DNA of 64,000 bases. It comes from Chryseobacterium sp. JV274. GTDB taxonomy: Bacteria > Bacteroidota > Bacteroidia > Flavobacteriales > Weeksellaceae. Where the stretch lies: the NCBI RefSeq assembly GCF_903969135.1, contig NZ_LR824569.1, positions 310,001 through 374,000 of the forward strand. Reading direction: 5' to 3'. Position 1 is the first letter of the stretch, and each line of letters opens with the position of its first letter. Shown here in pieces: positions 1-9,306 of the stretch. The notes below the pieces were generated by a model, which did not search any database, was not told the DNA's origin, and was given only the letters and a program-made list of their open reading frames with translations. A program made the position numbers and the translations under genes.

Positions 1-1
1 C

Positions 2-2236
2 AAAGCCTATCTGAAATCAGCCGAGGGAACTTTTCCAAAAGGCGTAAAATATACTTTCAACTTTGATACCAACGAATTCCTGGAAGCTTCTATTGAAAAG
101 GTAGTACACACCCTGATTGAAGCCTTCATTCTGGTATTTATTGTAGTATATATTTTCCTACAGGATTTCAGATCTACCCTGATTCCGGCCATCGCGGTTC
201 CGGTATCTATTGTAGGGGCGTTCTTCTTCCTGAATCTTTTCGGATATTCATTAAACCTCTTAACCTTATTTGCATTGGTGCTGGCGATTGGTATTGTAGT
301 GGATGACGCCATCGTCGTCGTCGAGGCCGTTCACGCGAAGATGGAACATGGTATTTCAGATGCTAAAAAAGCAACGGTAGAAGCAATGGATGAGATTACA
401 GGGGCTATTATCTCTATTACTTTGGTAATGGCAGCAGTATTTATCCCGGTAACGTTCATTACAGGACCTACAGGGGTATTCTACCAGCAGTTTGGTATTA
501 CGCTGATTATAGCAATTATCATTTCTGCTATTAATGCATTAACGCTGAGTCCGGTTTTATGTTCATTATTCCTAAAACCTCACGCAGAGCATCATAAAGA
601 GTATAAAAATTTAAATCTGTTACAGAAGTTTTTCTATAAGTTTAATATCGCTTTTAAAACAACTACTGAACGTTACGGAAGAGGATTTGTATTCCTGTTA
701 AGACATAAATGGGTAACCCTGATTATTTTTGCTGTTACCGGAGGTATCTTATTCTGGGCAAGCAGCAGTATGAAAAAAGGATTTGTACCTACAGAAGACA
801 GAGGGATTATCTTTACCGATGTTCAGCTTCCTCCGGGAGCTTCTATGGAAAGAACTTACAACGCATTGAAAACACTTCAGGCTAAAGCATTGAAAGTTCC
901 GGGAGTGCAGAATGTAACGATTTCTACGGGAAGAGGGTTCTTATCCGGAAACGGAAGTAACAACGGTCTTGCCTTTGTTAAGCTAAAACCATTTGAAGAA
1001 AGAAAAAAAGACGGACAGACTTCTGAAGATATCACCAAAAAATTATTTGGAATTGTAGGAGCTGTTCCTGATGCTAAAGTTGTATTCTTCCAACCGCCAA
1101 GTGTACCTGGATTTGGTAACAGTGCAGGTTTTGAAATGGTATTACTGGATAAGTCAGGGGGAGAATATGCTGATCTGGATAATAAAACCAATGAATTTAT
1201 CGGTAAGCTGATGGAGAGACCGGAAATTCAGTTTGCGCAGACTTCATTCAATACTAAATATCCTCAGTATCAGATGGAGATTAATGTTCCTTTGAGCAAA
1301 CAGCTTGGAGTTTCTGTAAATGACATTCTGTCTACCATGCAGGGATATATTGGTGGTATTTATACTGCCGACTTTACCAAGTATGGAAAACAGTTCAGAG
1401 TGATGGTTCAGGCTCTTCCTGAAAACAGAAAAAATATCGAAAACCTGAACCAGCTTTATGTCAGAACAGGATCAGGCATCATGTCTCCGATTTCACAGTT
1501 TGTAACATTGACAAAAGCATACGGACCACAATCTGTTAGCCGTTATAACCTGTTTACTTCAGTGAAGGTGACAGGAGCAAACTCAGACGGATACAGTTCC
1601 GGGGATGCAATTGCAGCGGTACAGCAGGTAGCTAATGAAACTCTGAATCAAAACTATGCAGTAGAATTTACAGGGTTGACCAGAGAAGAATTAAATTCAG
1701 GATCTCAGACGCTTTTGATTTTCGGGCTAAGTTTGATCTTCGTTTACTTCATTCTTTCTGCACAGTATGAGAGTTATATTCTTCCGCTGATCGTTATTAT
1801 TTCTCTTCCTCTTGGGGTAATGGGAGCCTATTTCGGACAGAAGATTATGGGATTGGAAAATAATATTTACTTCCAGATTGCCCTGATCATGCTCGTGGGA
1901 TTATTGGCGAAAAATGCGATCCTTATTGTTGAATTTGCTGTTCAGAGAAGACATCATGGTGAAACCATTGTAATGTCGGCCATCAATGCAGCGAAAGCCA
2001 GAGTAAGACCTATTCTAATGACATCATTCGCCTTTATCTTCGGTTTATTACCGTTAGTGCTGGCAAGTGGAATTGGTGCAGTAGGTAACAGATCTATTGC
2101 TACGGGTGCGGCAATCGGGCTATTGATAGGAACTATTTTGGGATTATTTGTAATTCCGGTTCTGTATGTGATCTTTGAAACACTGCAGGAAAAAATTAAA
2201 CCTATCAAAAAAGAAGAGATCAATTTAGCAGAATAA
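2..2236 (+). CDS. RND efflux pump inner-membrane subunit (5' partial)
   Basis: Proton-driven multidrug exporter of the AcrB/HAE1 type in the inner membrane; the reading frame is already open at base 2, so the N-terminal part lies outside the window and 744 residues are visible. The TM4 segment carries the proton-relay pair Asp-Asp (visible residues 101-102, GIVVDDAIVVVE), and the C-terminal half has the matching TM10 stretch LLAKNAILIVEFAVQRR. The porter-domain region lies between the two membrane blocks. The next gene on the same strand encodes the outer-membrane factor, 78 bases downstream, so this is the end of a typical periplasmic adaptor-pump-OMF operon with the adaptor outside the window. 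Substrates cannot be read from the sequence. Family assignment is secure. Confidence 0.95.
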   Translation, partial: KAYLKSAEGTFPKGVKYTFNFDTNEFLEASIEKVVHTLIEAFILVFIVVYIFLQDFRSTLIPAIAVPVSIVGAFFFLNLFGYSLNLLTLFALVLAIGIVVDDAIVVVEAVHAKMEHGISDAKKATVEAMDEITGAIISITLVMAAVFIPVTFITGPTGVFYQQFGITLIIAIIISAINALTLSPVLCSLFLKPHAEHHKEYKNLNLLQKFFYKFNIAFKTTTERYGRGFVFLLRHKWVTLIIFAVTGGILFWASSSMKKGFVPTEDRGIIFTDVQLPPGASMERTYNALKTLQAKALKVPGVQNVTISTGRGFLSGNGSNNGLAFVKLKPFEERKKDGQTSEDITKKLFGIVGAVPDAKVVFFQPPSVPGFGNSAGFEMVLLDKSGGEYADLDNKTNEFIGKLMERPEIQFAQTSFNTKYPQYQMEINVPLSKQLGVSVNDILSTMQGYIGGIYTADFTKYGKQFRVMVQALPENRKNIENLNQLYVRTGSGIMSPISQFVTLTKAYGPQSVSRYNLFTSVKVTGANSDGYSSGDAIAAVQQVANETLNQNYAVEFTGLTREELNSGSQTLLIFGLSLIFVYFILSAQYESYILPLIVIISLPLGVMGAYFGQKIMGLENNIYFQIALIMLVGLLAKNAILIVEFAVQRRHHGETIVMSAINAAKARVRPILMTSFAFIFGLLPLVLASGIGAVGNRSIATGAAIGLLIGTILGLFVIPVLYVIFETLQEKIKPIKKEEINLAE

Positions 2237-2248
2237 AATTAAAAATTT

Positions 2249-2288
2249 GAGGTAGTGGAAGCTAGTCATTCATCCAGCTTCCAACCTC
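2249..2288. repeat. Intergenic imperfect inverted repeat
   Basis: Between the pump and outer-membrane-factor genes, GGAAGCT is mirrored by AGCTTCC, and flanking GAGGT is mirrored by ACCTC with a small bulge. It resembles short dispersed hairpins of flavobacterial intergenic DNA and is not followed by a T-run, so it is probably an mRNA structure inside the operon rather than a terminator. Confidence 0.45.
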
Positions 2289-2314
2289 TTATTTCTAACT
2301 TCTAATTTTACATA

Positions 2315-3730
2315 ATGAAGAGTTTATTAAACATCATAAAAGGAATCACTTTTTCAGTTTTCATACTCGGGGCCATTTCATCTTGTATGGCAAGAAAAGA
2401 ATATGAAAGACCGAAGAACGTTGTGGACGAAAAGCTTTTCCGTACGGATATGCTTCCTTCTGACAGTACCAGTATCGCAGATATTTCATGGAAAGAGATA
2501 TTTACAGATCCAATATTGCAGGGGCATATTTCTAAAGCACTGGCAAACAACCTTGATATCAGAATCGCTTTAGAGAGCATTAATTCTGCAGAAGCATATC
2601 TTAAACAAAGCAAAGCTGCTTATCAGCCGACACTTTCTATTGGGCCCAACTATACCTTTCAGACCCAGTCTATCAACACCCAGTTTGGGCAGATCATTGG
2701 AGAAAGACGTTATGTAAACCAGTTTGACATTACGGCGAGTATTGGATGGGAAGCAGATATCTGGGGGAAATTAAGAGCACAGGAAAAAGCACAGCTGGCT
2801 ACCTATTTAGGAACTGTTGCTGCTCATAAGGCGGTAAAAAGCAGTCTGGTATCTTCCATCGCTTCTGCTTACTATCAATTGTTAACTTTTGATGCGCAGA
2901 AGAGGATTATTACAGAAACCATTGCGGTAAGAGAGAAAAACCTGGAAGCTACAAAGGCTTTAAAAATTTCAGGAACAGTTACAGAAGTTGCGGTACAGCA
3001 GAGTGAGGCTCTTGTGTTCAATGCGAAATCATTACTGATTGATATTGATACACAGATCCAGCTTCTTGAAAATACCATGAGTCTTTTAATGGGAGAACCT
3101 TCTCATTCTATTGAAAGATCTACATTAGAAGGACAGAACCTTCCGATTGATTTAAAATTGGGATACCCAACTCAGCTGTTGGCTAACCGTCCGGATGTAA
3201 TGAGAGCAGAATACAGCTTAATGAATGCTTTTGAACTGACAAATTCTGCCAAAGCTCAGTTTTACCCAACTTTAAAATTGACAGGAAGCGGAGGACTTCA
3301 GTCTGTGGATATTGATCACTTATTCAGTGTAAATTCATTATTTGCGAATGTAGTAGCAGGCCTGGCTCAGCCGATTCTAAATAAAAGACAGATCAAGACC
3401 AACTATGATGTAAGTCTTGCCAATCAGGAAACGGCTTATTTAAACTTCAGAAAAACAGTTCTTACTGCTGGAAAAGAAGTTTCGGATGCCATCAGAGTCT
3501 TCTCTGTACAGGATTCATTTATTGAATTAAAACAAAAAGAACTGGATGCCTATAAAAAATCGGTTGACTATTCTCAGGAATTGGTGAACTACGGTATGGC
3601 CAACTATCTTGAAGTATTAAATGCAAGCGTAAATTCATTGAATGCAGAGTTGAACATCTCAAATGCAAGATACAGTAAAATGAAAGCTGCTGTAGAGCTT
3701 TATCAGGCTTTAGGCGGAGGCTGGAAGTAA
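2315..3730 (+). CDS. RND efflux outer-membrane factor, NodT/TolC-type lipoprotein
   Basis: Forms the trimeric outer-membrane and periplasmic channel that docks on the RND pump encoded just upstream. The 471-residue protein starts with a lipoprotein signal (hydrophobic residues 11-23, then Cys24 after ISS). Two outer-membrane-efflux repeats follow, each rich in helical heptads; the motif LLANRPDVMRAEYSL, shared by NodT-type factors, starts the second repeat, and a conserved-looking SYSQELVNYG-like segment (here DYSQELVNYGMANYLEVLNA) lies near the C-terminus. Length fits the family. It is followed by an intrinsic terminator, so it is the last gene of the efflux operon. Confidence 0.93.
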   Translation: MKSLLNIIKGITFSVFILGAISSCMARKEYERPKNVVDEKLFRTDMLPSDSTSIADISWKEIFTDPILQGHISKALANNLDIRIALESINSAEAYLKQSKAAYQPTLSIGPNYTFQTQSINTQFGQIIGERRYVNQFDITASIGWEADIWGKLRAQEKAQLATYLGTVAAHKAVKSSLVSSIASAYYQLLTFDAQKRIITETIAVREKNLEATKALKISGTVTEVAVQQSEALVFNAKSLLIDIDTQIQLLENTMSLLMGEPSHSIERSTLEGQNLPIDLKLGYPTQLLANRPDVMRAEYSLMNAFELTNSAKAQFYPTLKLTGSGGLQSVDIDHLFSVNSLFANVVAGLAQPILNKRQIKTNYDVSLANQETAYLNFRKTVLTAGKEVSDAIRVFSVQDSFIELKQKELDAYKKSVDYSQELVNYGMANYLEVLNASVNSLNAELNISNARYSKMKAAVELYQALGGGWK

Positions 3731-3754
3731 GCGTATTTTGTAATCTAATATCAT

Positions 3755-3787
3755 AAAAACGTATGTCAGTAATGGCATACGTTTTTT
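3755..3787 (+). terminator. Intrinsic terminator of the efflux operon
   Basis: AAAACGTATG pairs exactly with CATACGTTTT across a 10-base loop and runs into six T residues, 25 bases after the outer-membrane-factor stop codon. Confidence 0.85.
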
Positions 3788-3878
3788 CATATAGATAGAT
3801 GTTTAAAGGTTATTGCATGTAATTATTGATCATGCTAAAACTATTTAATAGGTAAAATCAATTTGTATATATGTATTT

Positions 3879-3890
3879 AACTACGTAGTT
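3879..3890. promoter_or_regulatory. Perfect 12-bp palindrome, candidate MarR operator
   Basis: AACTACGTAGTT is a perfect dyad 24 bases upstream of the acetyltransferase-MarR gene pair. MarR proteins commonly bind short palindromes overlapping their own promoter, so autoregulation is a reasonable inference. It is not proven by the sequence. Confidence 0.35.
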
Positions 3891-3913
3891 TTATACTTTA
3901 AAATGCAGACACT

Positions 3914-4402
3914 ATGAAACTAGAAATACAACCCATAGGAAATTCTTATTCGGAGCAGGCCATTGATTTGATTTTGACCATTCAACAGAAAGAGTTTAAT
4001 ATTCCGATTACAATAAAAGATCAGCCTGATCTTTTACAGATTGAAAGTTTTTATACGGAAGCAGGAGGTAACTTTTGGGGAGCTTTCGTGGATGGTGAAC
4101 TGGTAGGTTCCATTGCACTGGTTAAGTTTGATGAAAGGGCAGGAGCAATCAGAAAAATGTTTGTTAAAAAAGAATTCAGAGGCAAAGAACTGAATATTGC
4201 CCAGGAACTATTGGAAGTTTTAATTTCTTTCTGCCGCGAAAACGAAATTGATGATTTATATTTGGGAACCATAACGGTACTGAAAGCAGCACAGCGTTTC
4301 TACGAAAGGAATCAGTTCGTAAAGATTGAAAAAGGAAATCTTCCTGTAAAATTCCCTTTGATGAGCGCTGATAATATTTTTTACCATTTAAATATTGACT
4401 GA
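3914..4402 (+). CDS. GNAT-family N-acetyltransferase
   Basis: Predicted acetyl-CoA-dependent N-acetyltransferase of 162 residues, cytoplasmic. The fold is recognisable from the beta-4 segment GSIALVKFDERAGAIRKMF, the acetyl-CoA pyrophosphate-binding loop with Arg89-Gly90-Lys91 followed by a long helix, and the late AAQRFYERNQFV segment that is typical of GNAT C-termini. The acceptor substrate is unknown. It lies two bases upstream of a MarR gene and is surely co-transcribed with it; GNAT-MarR pairs and fusions are common in bacteria, often linked to small-molecule stress. No signal peptide is seen. Confidence 0.85.
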   Translation: MKLEIQPIGNSYSEQAIDLILTIQQKEFNIPITIKDQPDLLQIESFYTEAGGNFWGAFVDGELVGSIALVKFDERAGAIRKMFVKKEFRGKELNIAQELLEVLISFCRENEIDDLYLGTITVLKAAQRFYERNQFVKIEKGNLPVKFPLMSADNIFYHLNID

Positions 4403-4404
4403 AT

Positions 4405-4884
4405 ATGAATGTGATCAACGAAGCAGGGATTCTTGCTATATCAACGAGACTTCATCGTCTCAGTGAACAATTGAGAAAAGATGGAGCGCTTATCTATAAA
4501 GCATTCGGAATCGATTTTGAGCTTAAATGGTTTCCGGTGATCTTTACCATTTATAAAAAAGAGATCGCAAGCGTTGTCGAAATTGCTAATGAGATCGGGT
4601 ACACCCATCCATCTACCATAACCCTGCTCAAAGAACTCGAAAAACTGGAGTTGATACAATGGGAAAAAGATAAACAGGACGAACGGAAAAGATTATTTAT
4701 CCTGACTTCAAAAGGAAAAGAACTCATTGAGAAAATGAAACCGGTTTGGCAACTGATGTCCCAGATTCTGGGAGATATTACCGATAACAATAATAATCTG
4801 CTGGCAGCTATTGATGAAGCCGAGGAGAAAATTGCAAGCCAGTCTTTTTATCAGAGGGCATTTCAGGCGAAGAATTCGAAATAA
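4405..4884 (+). CDS. MarR-family transcriptional regulator
   Basis: Winged-helix DNA-binding protein of 159 residues. The helix-turn-helix and wing lie at about residues 49-105: the recognition segment contains YTHPSTITLLKELEKLELI, and the wing has the family pattern DERKRLFILTSKG, close to the classic DxRxxxxxLTxxG. Helices at both ends would form the dimer interface. It starts two bases after the acetyltransferase stop, so the two genes are one transcript. The palindrome at 3879-3890 is a candidate binding site. The ligand is unknown. Confidence 0.88.
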   Translation: MNVINEAGILAISTRLHRLSEQLRKDGALIYKAFGIDFELKWFPVIFTIYKKEIASVVEIANEIGYTHPSTITLLKELEKLELIQWEKDKQDERKRLFILTSKGKELIEKMKPVWQLMSQILGDITDNNNNLLAAIDEAEEKIASQSFYQRAFQAKNSK

Positions 4885-4897
4885 AATAATACCTATG

Positions 4898-4930
4898 AAA
4901 GAGTTGTACCCAATCAGTAAAACTCTTTTA
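4898..4930. terminator. Bidirectional terminator between convergent genes
   Basis: AAAGAGTT pairs with AACTCTTT between the MarR gene and the convergent zinc-ribbon gene; T residues follow on the plus strand, and the 3' arm overlaps the stop codon of the minus-strand gene. Confidence 0.55.
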
Positions 4931-5557
4931 TTCTATCATGATATCAACCGGATTTCTGGTAGGCATTATATTTTTTAAATATTCTTTGTCTTCTTCAGTT
5001 AATTCATTGGTGGCAAGAGCAATATCTTCCCAGGCTTTTCCATCTTTGCGTTTCAGGGCAAATTCAATGGAGTTAATTACTGGTTTTTTATTCAGCCCTA
5101 AAGGCCTTAAATCTATTCGTTGCCCTTCATTAATTTCGCCCTCTGTAATTTGTCCTAGTAAGAAAAACGGTCTTCCTGTAATTTGGATAGTATCATTGAG
5201 CTTAAACTGAGCAACAATTAAATGATGCCAGCTATTTCCACAATATCTACATTGTTTTGCATATGGAGTACGGGCAAGTTTGTTGCATTTCGGACAATTA
5301 TTGAAAAAAACTTTTTCAGGAGTTTCAGTCATTATCCGAGTTATAATGTTTTGTTTAAAAACTTCATATCCATTTTCTAATAGATTGGTGATTTTAGGAT
5401 CAGAACTTATCCAGTTCTTTTCTATCATTATCTTTCTGAATTTTGGATTTTCATTACTCTTGAAAGAAGAAATTTGATGTTTTAGGGCTAACTTTTCATG
5501 TTTCGTCATCAATTCACTGAAATAGTTGATAATATAATTCGTCGTTTCCTGATCCAT
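4928..5557 (-). CDS. Hypothetical protein with zinc ribbon
   Basis: A 209-residue protein without close functional assignment. Residues 88-106 hold two CxxC pairs (Cys88, Cys91, Cys103, Cys106; CPKC and CRYC), so a zinc-ribbon knuckle is very likely. The region after it, with GQITEGEINEGQRIDLRPLG, resembles the second beta-barrel domain of translation GTPases such as EF-Tu, but no GTPase domain is present. The N-terminal 80 residues are helical and charged. I place the start at the ATG for MDQETT rather than at a TTG two codons upstream. It is a single gene between two terminators. No function can be claimed. Confidence 0.7.
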   Translation of the reverse strand: MDQETTNYIINYFSELMTKHEKLALKHQISSFKSNENPKFRKIMIEKNWISSDPKITNLLENGYEVFKQNIITRIMTETPEKVFFNNCPKCNKLARTPYAKQCRYCGNSWHHLIVAQFKLNDTIQITGRPFFLLGQITEGEINEGQRIDLRPLGLNKKPVINSIEFALKRKDGKAWEDIALATNELTEEDKEYLKNIMPTRNPVDIMIE

Positions 5558-5640
5558 ACCCAATTGAAAAGAGTTAAATGATTTTGATTATTTTTCTTGT
5601 CTAATGTATTATTTATTTCTTTAAAATAGCTATATAATAT

Positions 5641-5672
5641 AAAAGAACCCGCCAGAATTGGCGGGTTCTTTT
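5641..5672 (-). terminator. Strong terminator of the TonB-dependent receptor gene
   Basis: A perfect 13-bp stem, AAAAGAACCCGCC with GGCGGGTTCTTTT and a 6-base loop, lies 26 bases beyond the receptor stop codon; the symmetric A/T ends could let it work in both directions. Confidence 0.9.
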
Positions 5673-5697
5673 AATTCATTATTGAAATGATGCTGTA

Positions 5698-8307
5698 TTA
5701 GAATCTTAAAGTCGCTGCAACAGACCACGTTCTTCCAAAACCAAGGAATCCTGTGTTACCATCAGCAATACCCTGATAAACTCTTCCGGTTTCCTGGTAA
5801 GTTTTTCCGGCATTTGGGCCGCTGGCAATTTTGTCCCCTGCGAAAATATTGGAGCTTAATTCAGAAATATAATATTTGTTGAATAAGTTGTACACATTCG
5901 CTCTCAATGTTAAAGACTTTTTCGCATCAAGTGTGAATTTGTAAGAAGCACCTACGTCAAATAAATTATAACTTGGCAGTTTTACAATTCCTTTTTCTCT
6001 TGCTGCTTCAGTAAGGAAGTTGATTGGGTTAAACTGCGCATATAGCTTGTCATAATATTCCCAGTTGGCATCAATACTGAAAGCTTTGGTAATGTTATAA
6101 TCAACTCCAAGGCTTGCTGTAGTTTGTGCAGCATCTCCCACCTTTAGATCTTTGATATTGATAACTCCTGTAGCTCCTGCCACCTCCTGATTGTTTTGAA
6201 CATCAAGAATATTGAAATTTGCATTTCCTTTGTACTTCCAGTTCCCCAATGATAACATCCCTCTCAGTCTAAGGTTAGCAAATGGTCTTGCCTTCGCTTC
6301 CAGTTCAACACCCTGGTGTATCTGTCCAACGTTCAGTGCGTTGTAGAAATAAGCATTTCCAAGCTGTAATTGTGAGAAGTTGGCTACGTCTGCAGCTCCT
6401 GCATTAAAGGTTCTTGAAATAAATCTGTCATCCCACTGCGTTCTGTAGGCATTGATATTTACATCTACATAACGGGATTTGAAACCATATCCTAACTCCA
6501 CAGAGAAGATTCTTTCATTCTTTGCATCGTTATAGATATTTTGGTTTGAAGGGAACAGAGCATTGAATAATGGCTGCCTTGAAATAACTCCTGTATTGAA
6601 AAATACATTATGATGCTCATCTATATTATAGTTGGCACCTCCTTTTACAATATAACCCGTTTTGTGGTACCATTTTGTTTCCTGGTTTCCTGGAGTATAC
6701 AGCATATAGTCTCTTCTTTTGTAGTACTGTTCAGAAACTGATCCCTGAACGGATGCACTTAGTTTTTCAGAGCTGTATTCAACCATTCCATATAAACCTG
6801 CCCATTTTACCAGACCTTCGTTGTGTATAGATACCTTTTGAGCATCCTTAAGTTTAGTAAGAGGTTCCGGTTTTACGGTACTGTTGATATAATAACCTTT
6901 TGGAGCGTTTGCCGTACTGGAAACAAATAATGCATCAGATCCCAACATGTCAGTCACAATATCGTAAAGTGCTCCTTTGTAAGTTTTAAGATCAATACCT
7001 CCGTTAAAGGTCCAGTTATTTTTTTTGTAATTAAGATCTGCGATTACTCCATACCAGTCATGAGCATTGATACTCTGTTTTCTTACGATACCATTGGTAC
7101 CGTTCAGTGTAGCCACATATTGTCCGTTATAATCAGTAGGAGAGCCTGCAGGTGCAGTAAAGGTTGATTTCTGGAAAGTGTTTCCGTTATAATCTGTTAC
7201 AATACCCCCTCTGTTATAGCGGTAAATCATATCCCAGTTGATAGTACCGTCACCGCCTGCACCGTAATTCATAAAATTCATGGTTTGTCCGCTGCCGTTT
7301 TTGATAGAACCGTTCAATCCGGTACCACCGCCGCCACGTCCCCATGAACCATAAAGAACGGTAGATAGTTTCAGGTTATCATTCATCGTCCAGTCCCAGT
7401 TCAATGATGCAATAGGCTTATGATAGAAGTTAGGAGCCAGATTGAACTGAGAACCATTCAACATCCCTGTCTGAGGGTTGTATCTTCTTCCATACGTATC
7501 AAATTGCTGTAGAGTAGCCACATTCGCTCCGGTTGCTGAAGACCTTCTCGTATCATGTACCTGTGGTGCTCCGGTTGCAATTAAATTAAACGCATGCTTT
7601 TCATTGGGCTTAAACCCTGTTGAGAAAAACCATGAATAACCTTCTCCTTTCGTTCCGTTGATGTAGCCGTCACCTTGCCAGCGGGAAAGCAATACGGTTG
7701 TTCCCCATTTGTTTTTTAAGCCGGAAGAGTACATCGCAGATATTCTGGAGTAGTTATCGTTACCCACTTCTCCTTTGATCATTGCTTTCTGCTCAGAATC
7801 TGTAGCTTTGGTCACAATATTGATCGTTCCTCCTACAGAAGGAACTACAAATTTAGAAGCTCCCAAACCTCTCTGAATCTGGATGTTGCTCGCAATGTCT
7901 GCCAACCCGGTCCAGTTAGACCAGTATACAGTTCCTCCCTGCATGTCATTCACCGGCTGTCCGTTGATGATCACTGCAATGTTAGCCCCATCGAAACCTC
8001 TCATATTGATTCTGCTGTCTCCAAAACCTCCGCCCACTTTGGTAACGTACACGGATGGGGTAGACTTCATAATCTCAGGAAATTCTCTGTTTCCTAACTT
8101 CTCCTGAATTTCCGCTGCCTTGATGGTGGAAACTGCAACAGGAGTTTTTCTTTCTTTGGCTGTTTGGGAAAGGTTTCTACCTACCAACATCACCTCATCA
8201 ATAGATTTTGATTTCTCTAAAGAATCCTTCGTACTCTGCCCGTAATAAAGGGCGGCCGTAGGTAATACAAGCGCTATAATTAGTCGCTTTTTAAAAATAA
8301 TGCTCAT
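5698..8307 (-). CDS. TonB-dependent outer-membrane receptor
   Basis: Ligand-gated outer-membrane transporter of 869 residues energised by TonB-ExbBD. A signal peptide (residues 1-24, ending YYGQ) is followed by a TonB-box-like IDEVMLVG, a plug domain (about 50-170, with the segments INMRGFDGANIAVIINGQPVND and VGGTINIVTK) and a beta barrel ending in the terminal aromatic strand WSVAATLRF. Unlike many Bacteroidetes receptors it lacks an N-terminal carboxypeptidase-like domain, and it has no SusD partner, so it looks like a siderophore or small-molecule receptor rather than a SusC glycan importer. Substrate is unknown. It is monocistronic. Confidence 0.92.
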   Translation of the reverse strand: MSIIFKKRLIIALVLPTAALYYGQSTKDSLEKSKSIDEVMLVGRNLSQTAKERKTPVAVSTIKAAEIQEKLGNREFPEIMKSTPSVYVTKVGGGFGDSRINMRGFDGANIAVIINGQPVNDMQGGTVYWSNWTGLADIASNIQIQRGLGASKFVVPSVGGTINIVTKATDSEQKAMIKGEVGNDNYSRISAMYSSGLKNKWGTTVLLSRWQGDGYINGTKGEGYSWFFSTGFKPNEKHAFNLIATGAPQVHDTRRSSATGANVATLQQFDTYGRRYNPQTGMLNGSQFNLAPNFYHKPIASLNWDWTMNDNLKLSTVLYGSWGRGGGGTGLNGSIKNGSGQTMNFMNYGAGGDGTINWDMIYRYNRGGIVTDYNGNTFQKSTFTAPAGSPTDYNGQYVATLNGTNGIVRKQSINAHDWYGVIADLNYKKNNWTFNGGIDLKTYKGALYDIVTDMLGSDALFVSSTANAPKGYYINSTVKPEPLTKLKDAQKVSIHNEGLVKWAGLYGMVEYSSEKLSASVQGSVSEQYYKRRDYMLYTPGNQETKWYHKTGYIVKGGANYNIDEHHNVFFNTGVISRQPLFNALFPSNQNIYNDAKNERIFSVELGYGFKSRYVDVNINAYRTQWDDRFISRTFNAGAADVANFSQLQLGNAYFYNALNVGQIHQGVELEAKARPFANLRLRGMLSLGNWKYKGNANFNILDVQNNQEVAGATGVINIKDLKVGDAAQTTASLGVDYNITKAFSIDANWEYYDKLYAQFNPINFLTEAAREKGIVKLPSYNLFDVGASYKFTLDAKKSLTLRANVYNLFNKYYISELSSNIFAGDKIASGPNAGKTYQETGRVYQGIADGNTGFLGFGRTWSVAATLRF

Positions 8308-8687
8308 GAAATAAACTAGCGTTTTTGAATTTAAGGCTGCAAAGATGGATAATTATTTTTGAATTAAGTATTAAATCTTCACGAAGTGACTTCCTACTGT
8401 GTGCTTGTAATGCATTATTATTCATTTTTTTGAGTGTATTAATTATTTCAGATATTTAATTTACAATTTGTTATAAAAGTGAATTATTATAAACTGGAAA
8501 TGTATTTAAATGAATAAAATAATTATGCGATTCCTATAAACTTCATCATTGCCTGTCTTTTACTGAATGATTTCAATTATTTTTGATTTGATTTGTATCA
8601 TTTTTAATATTTTTGCAGATATTATTTGTATCAGTTTCATTTCGTCAGATAACATAAGATTTTCTGCTATTTTAAAAATGTGAAAAA
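8308..8687. other. Divergent intergenic region
   Basis: This AT-rich 380-base spacer separates the TonB receptor (minus) from the AlkB-like gene (plus). A -7-like box CATCTTTG is readable on the minus strand at 8340-8347 for the receptor; a good promoter for the plus strand is listed separately. I see no Fur-type or other operator with confidence and no small gene. Confidence 0.5.
8588..8615 (+). promoter_or_regulatory. Flavobacterial promoter for the AlkB-like gene
   Basis: TTG at 8588-8590 and TATTTTTG at 8608-8615 are separated by 17 bases, matching the Bacteroidetes -33/-7 consensus. The predicted transcript starts about 65 bases before the ATG. Confidence 0.65.
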
Positions 8688-9299
8688 ATGACCCAACTCA
8701 GTTTATTCGACTCAGAAGATTTATATGAATTTCCAAAAGACCTTCTGGAATACAGAGAACATTTCCTGAATCAGGAAGAAGCTGATAACCTTAAAGATCA
8801 TCTGCTTGAAACAGCTCCCTGGAAACAACGGACCCAGAAAATGTATGATAAAACGGTTTTGACACCACGCCTAACAGCTTGGTATGGTGATCAGAAAACG
8901 GCTTACCCATTGGGAGATGTTGAAGTGGAGAATAATCTCTGGACTCCTGAGCTGTTTTCTTTAAAACAAAGGATAGAAAAAGAGTTTAAATATAAATTCA
9001 ATTCCGTATTGCTTAATCTCTACAGAAATCAGAATGATTCTGTTGCCTGGCATCGTGATAAGGAAAGCAGATATGGAAAACGCCCGGTAATTGCTTCTTT
9101 AAGTTTAGGACAAACCAGAAATTTTGATTTCCGGAAAAAAGATCATCATCAGAGTAAATACAGCCTGCCTCTTCCTCATGGCTCATTACTGATTATGAAA
9201 GGAGATCTGCAGGAAAACTGGGAACACCGGATCGCTAAATCTGTAACTTCTATGAAAGAACGTATAAATCTTACATTCCGGCTAGTTCATAAAGAATGA
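8688..9299 (+). CDS. alkB: AlkB-type 2-oxoglutarate/Fe(II) dioxygenase
   Basis: Predicted oxidative demethylase that removes alkyl lesions from nucleic-acid bases using Fe(II), O2 and 2-oxoglutarate. In the 203-residue sequence the iron ligands are visible as His122-x-Asp124 (WHRDKE) and His180 (NWEHRI), and the 2-oxoglutarate-binding arginines lie in ERINLTFR (Arg192, Arg198). The nucleotide-recognition lid segment LTPRLTAWYGD and the overall length are closer to the eukaryotic ALKBH2/3-like and bacterial AlkB-like group than to E. coli AlkB itself. It stands alone, with a convergent hypothetical gene seven bases downstream, so no operon partner helps to define the substrate. Confidence 0.9.
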   Translation: MTQLSLFDSEDLYEFPKDLLEYREHFLNQEEADNLKDHLLETAPWKQRTQKMYDKTVLTPRLTAWYGDQKTAYPLGDVEVENNLWTPELFSLKQRIEKEFKYKFNSVLLNLYRNQNDSVAWHRDKESRYGKRPVIASLSLGQTRNFDFRKKDHHQSKYSLPLPHGSLLIMKGDLQENWEHRIAKSVTSMKERINLTFRLVHKE

Positions 9300-9306
9300 G
9301 GTTAAT

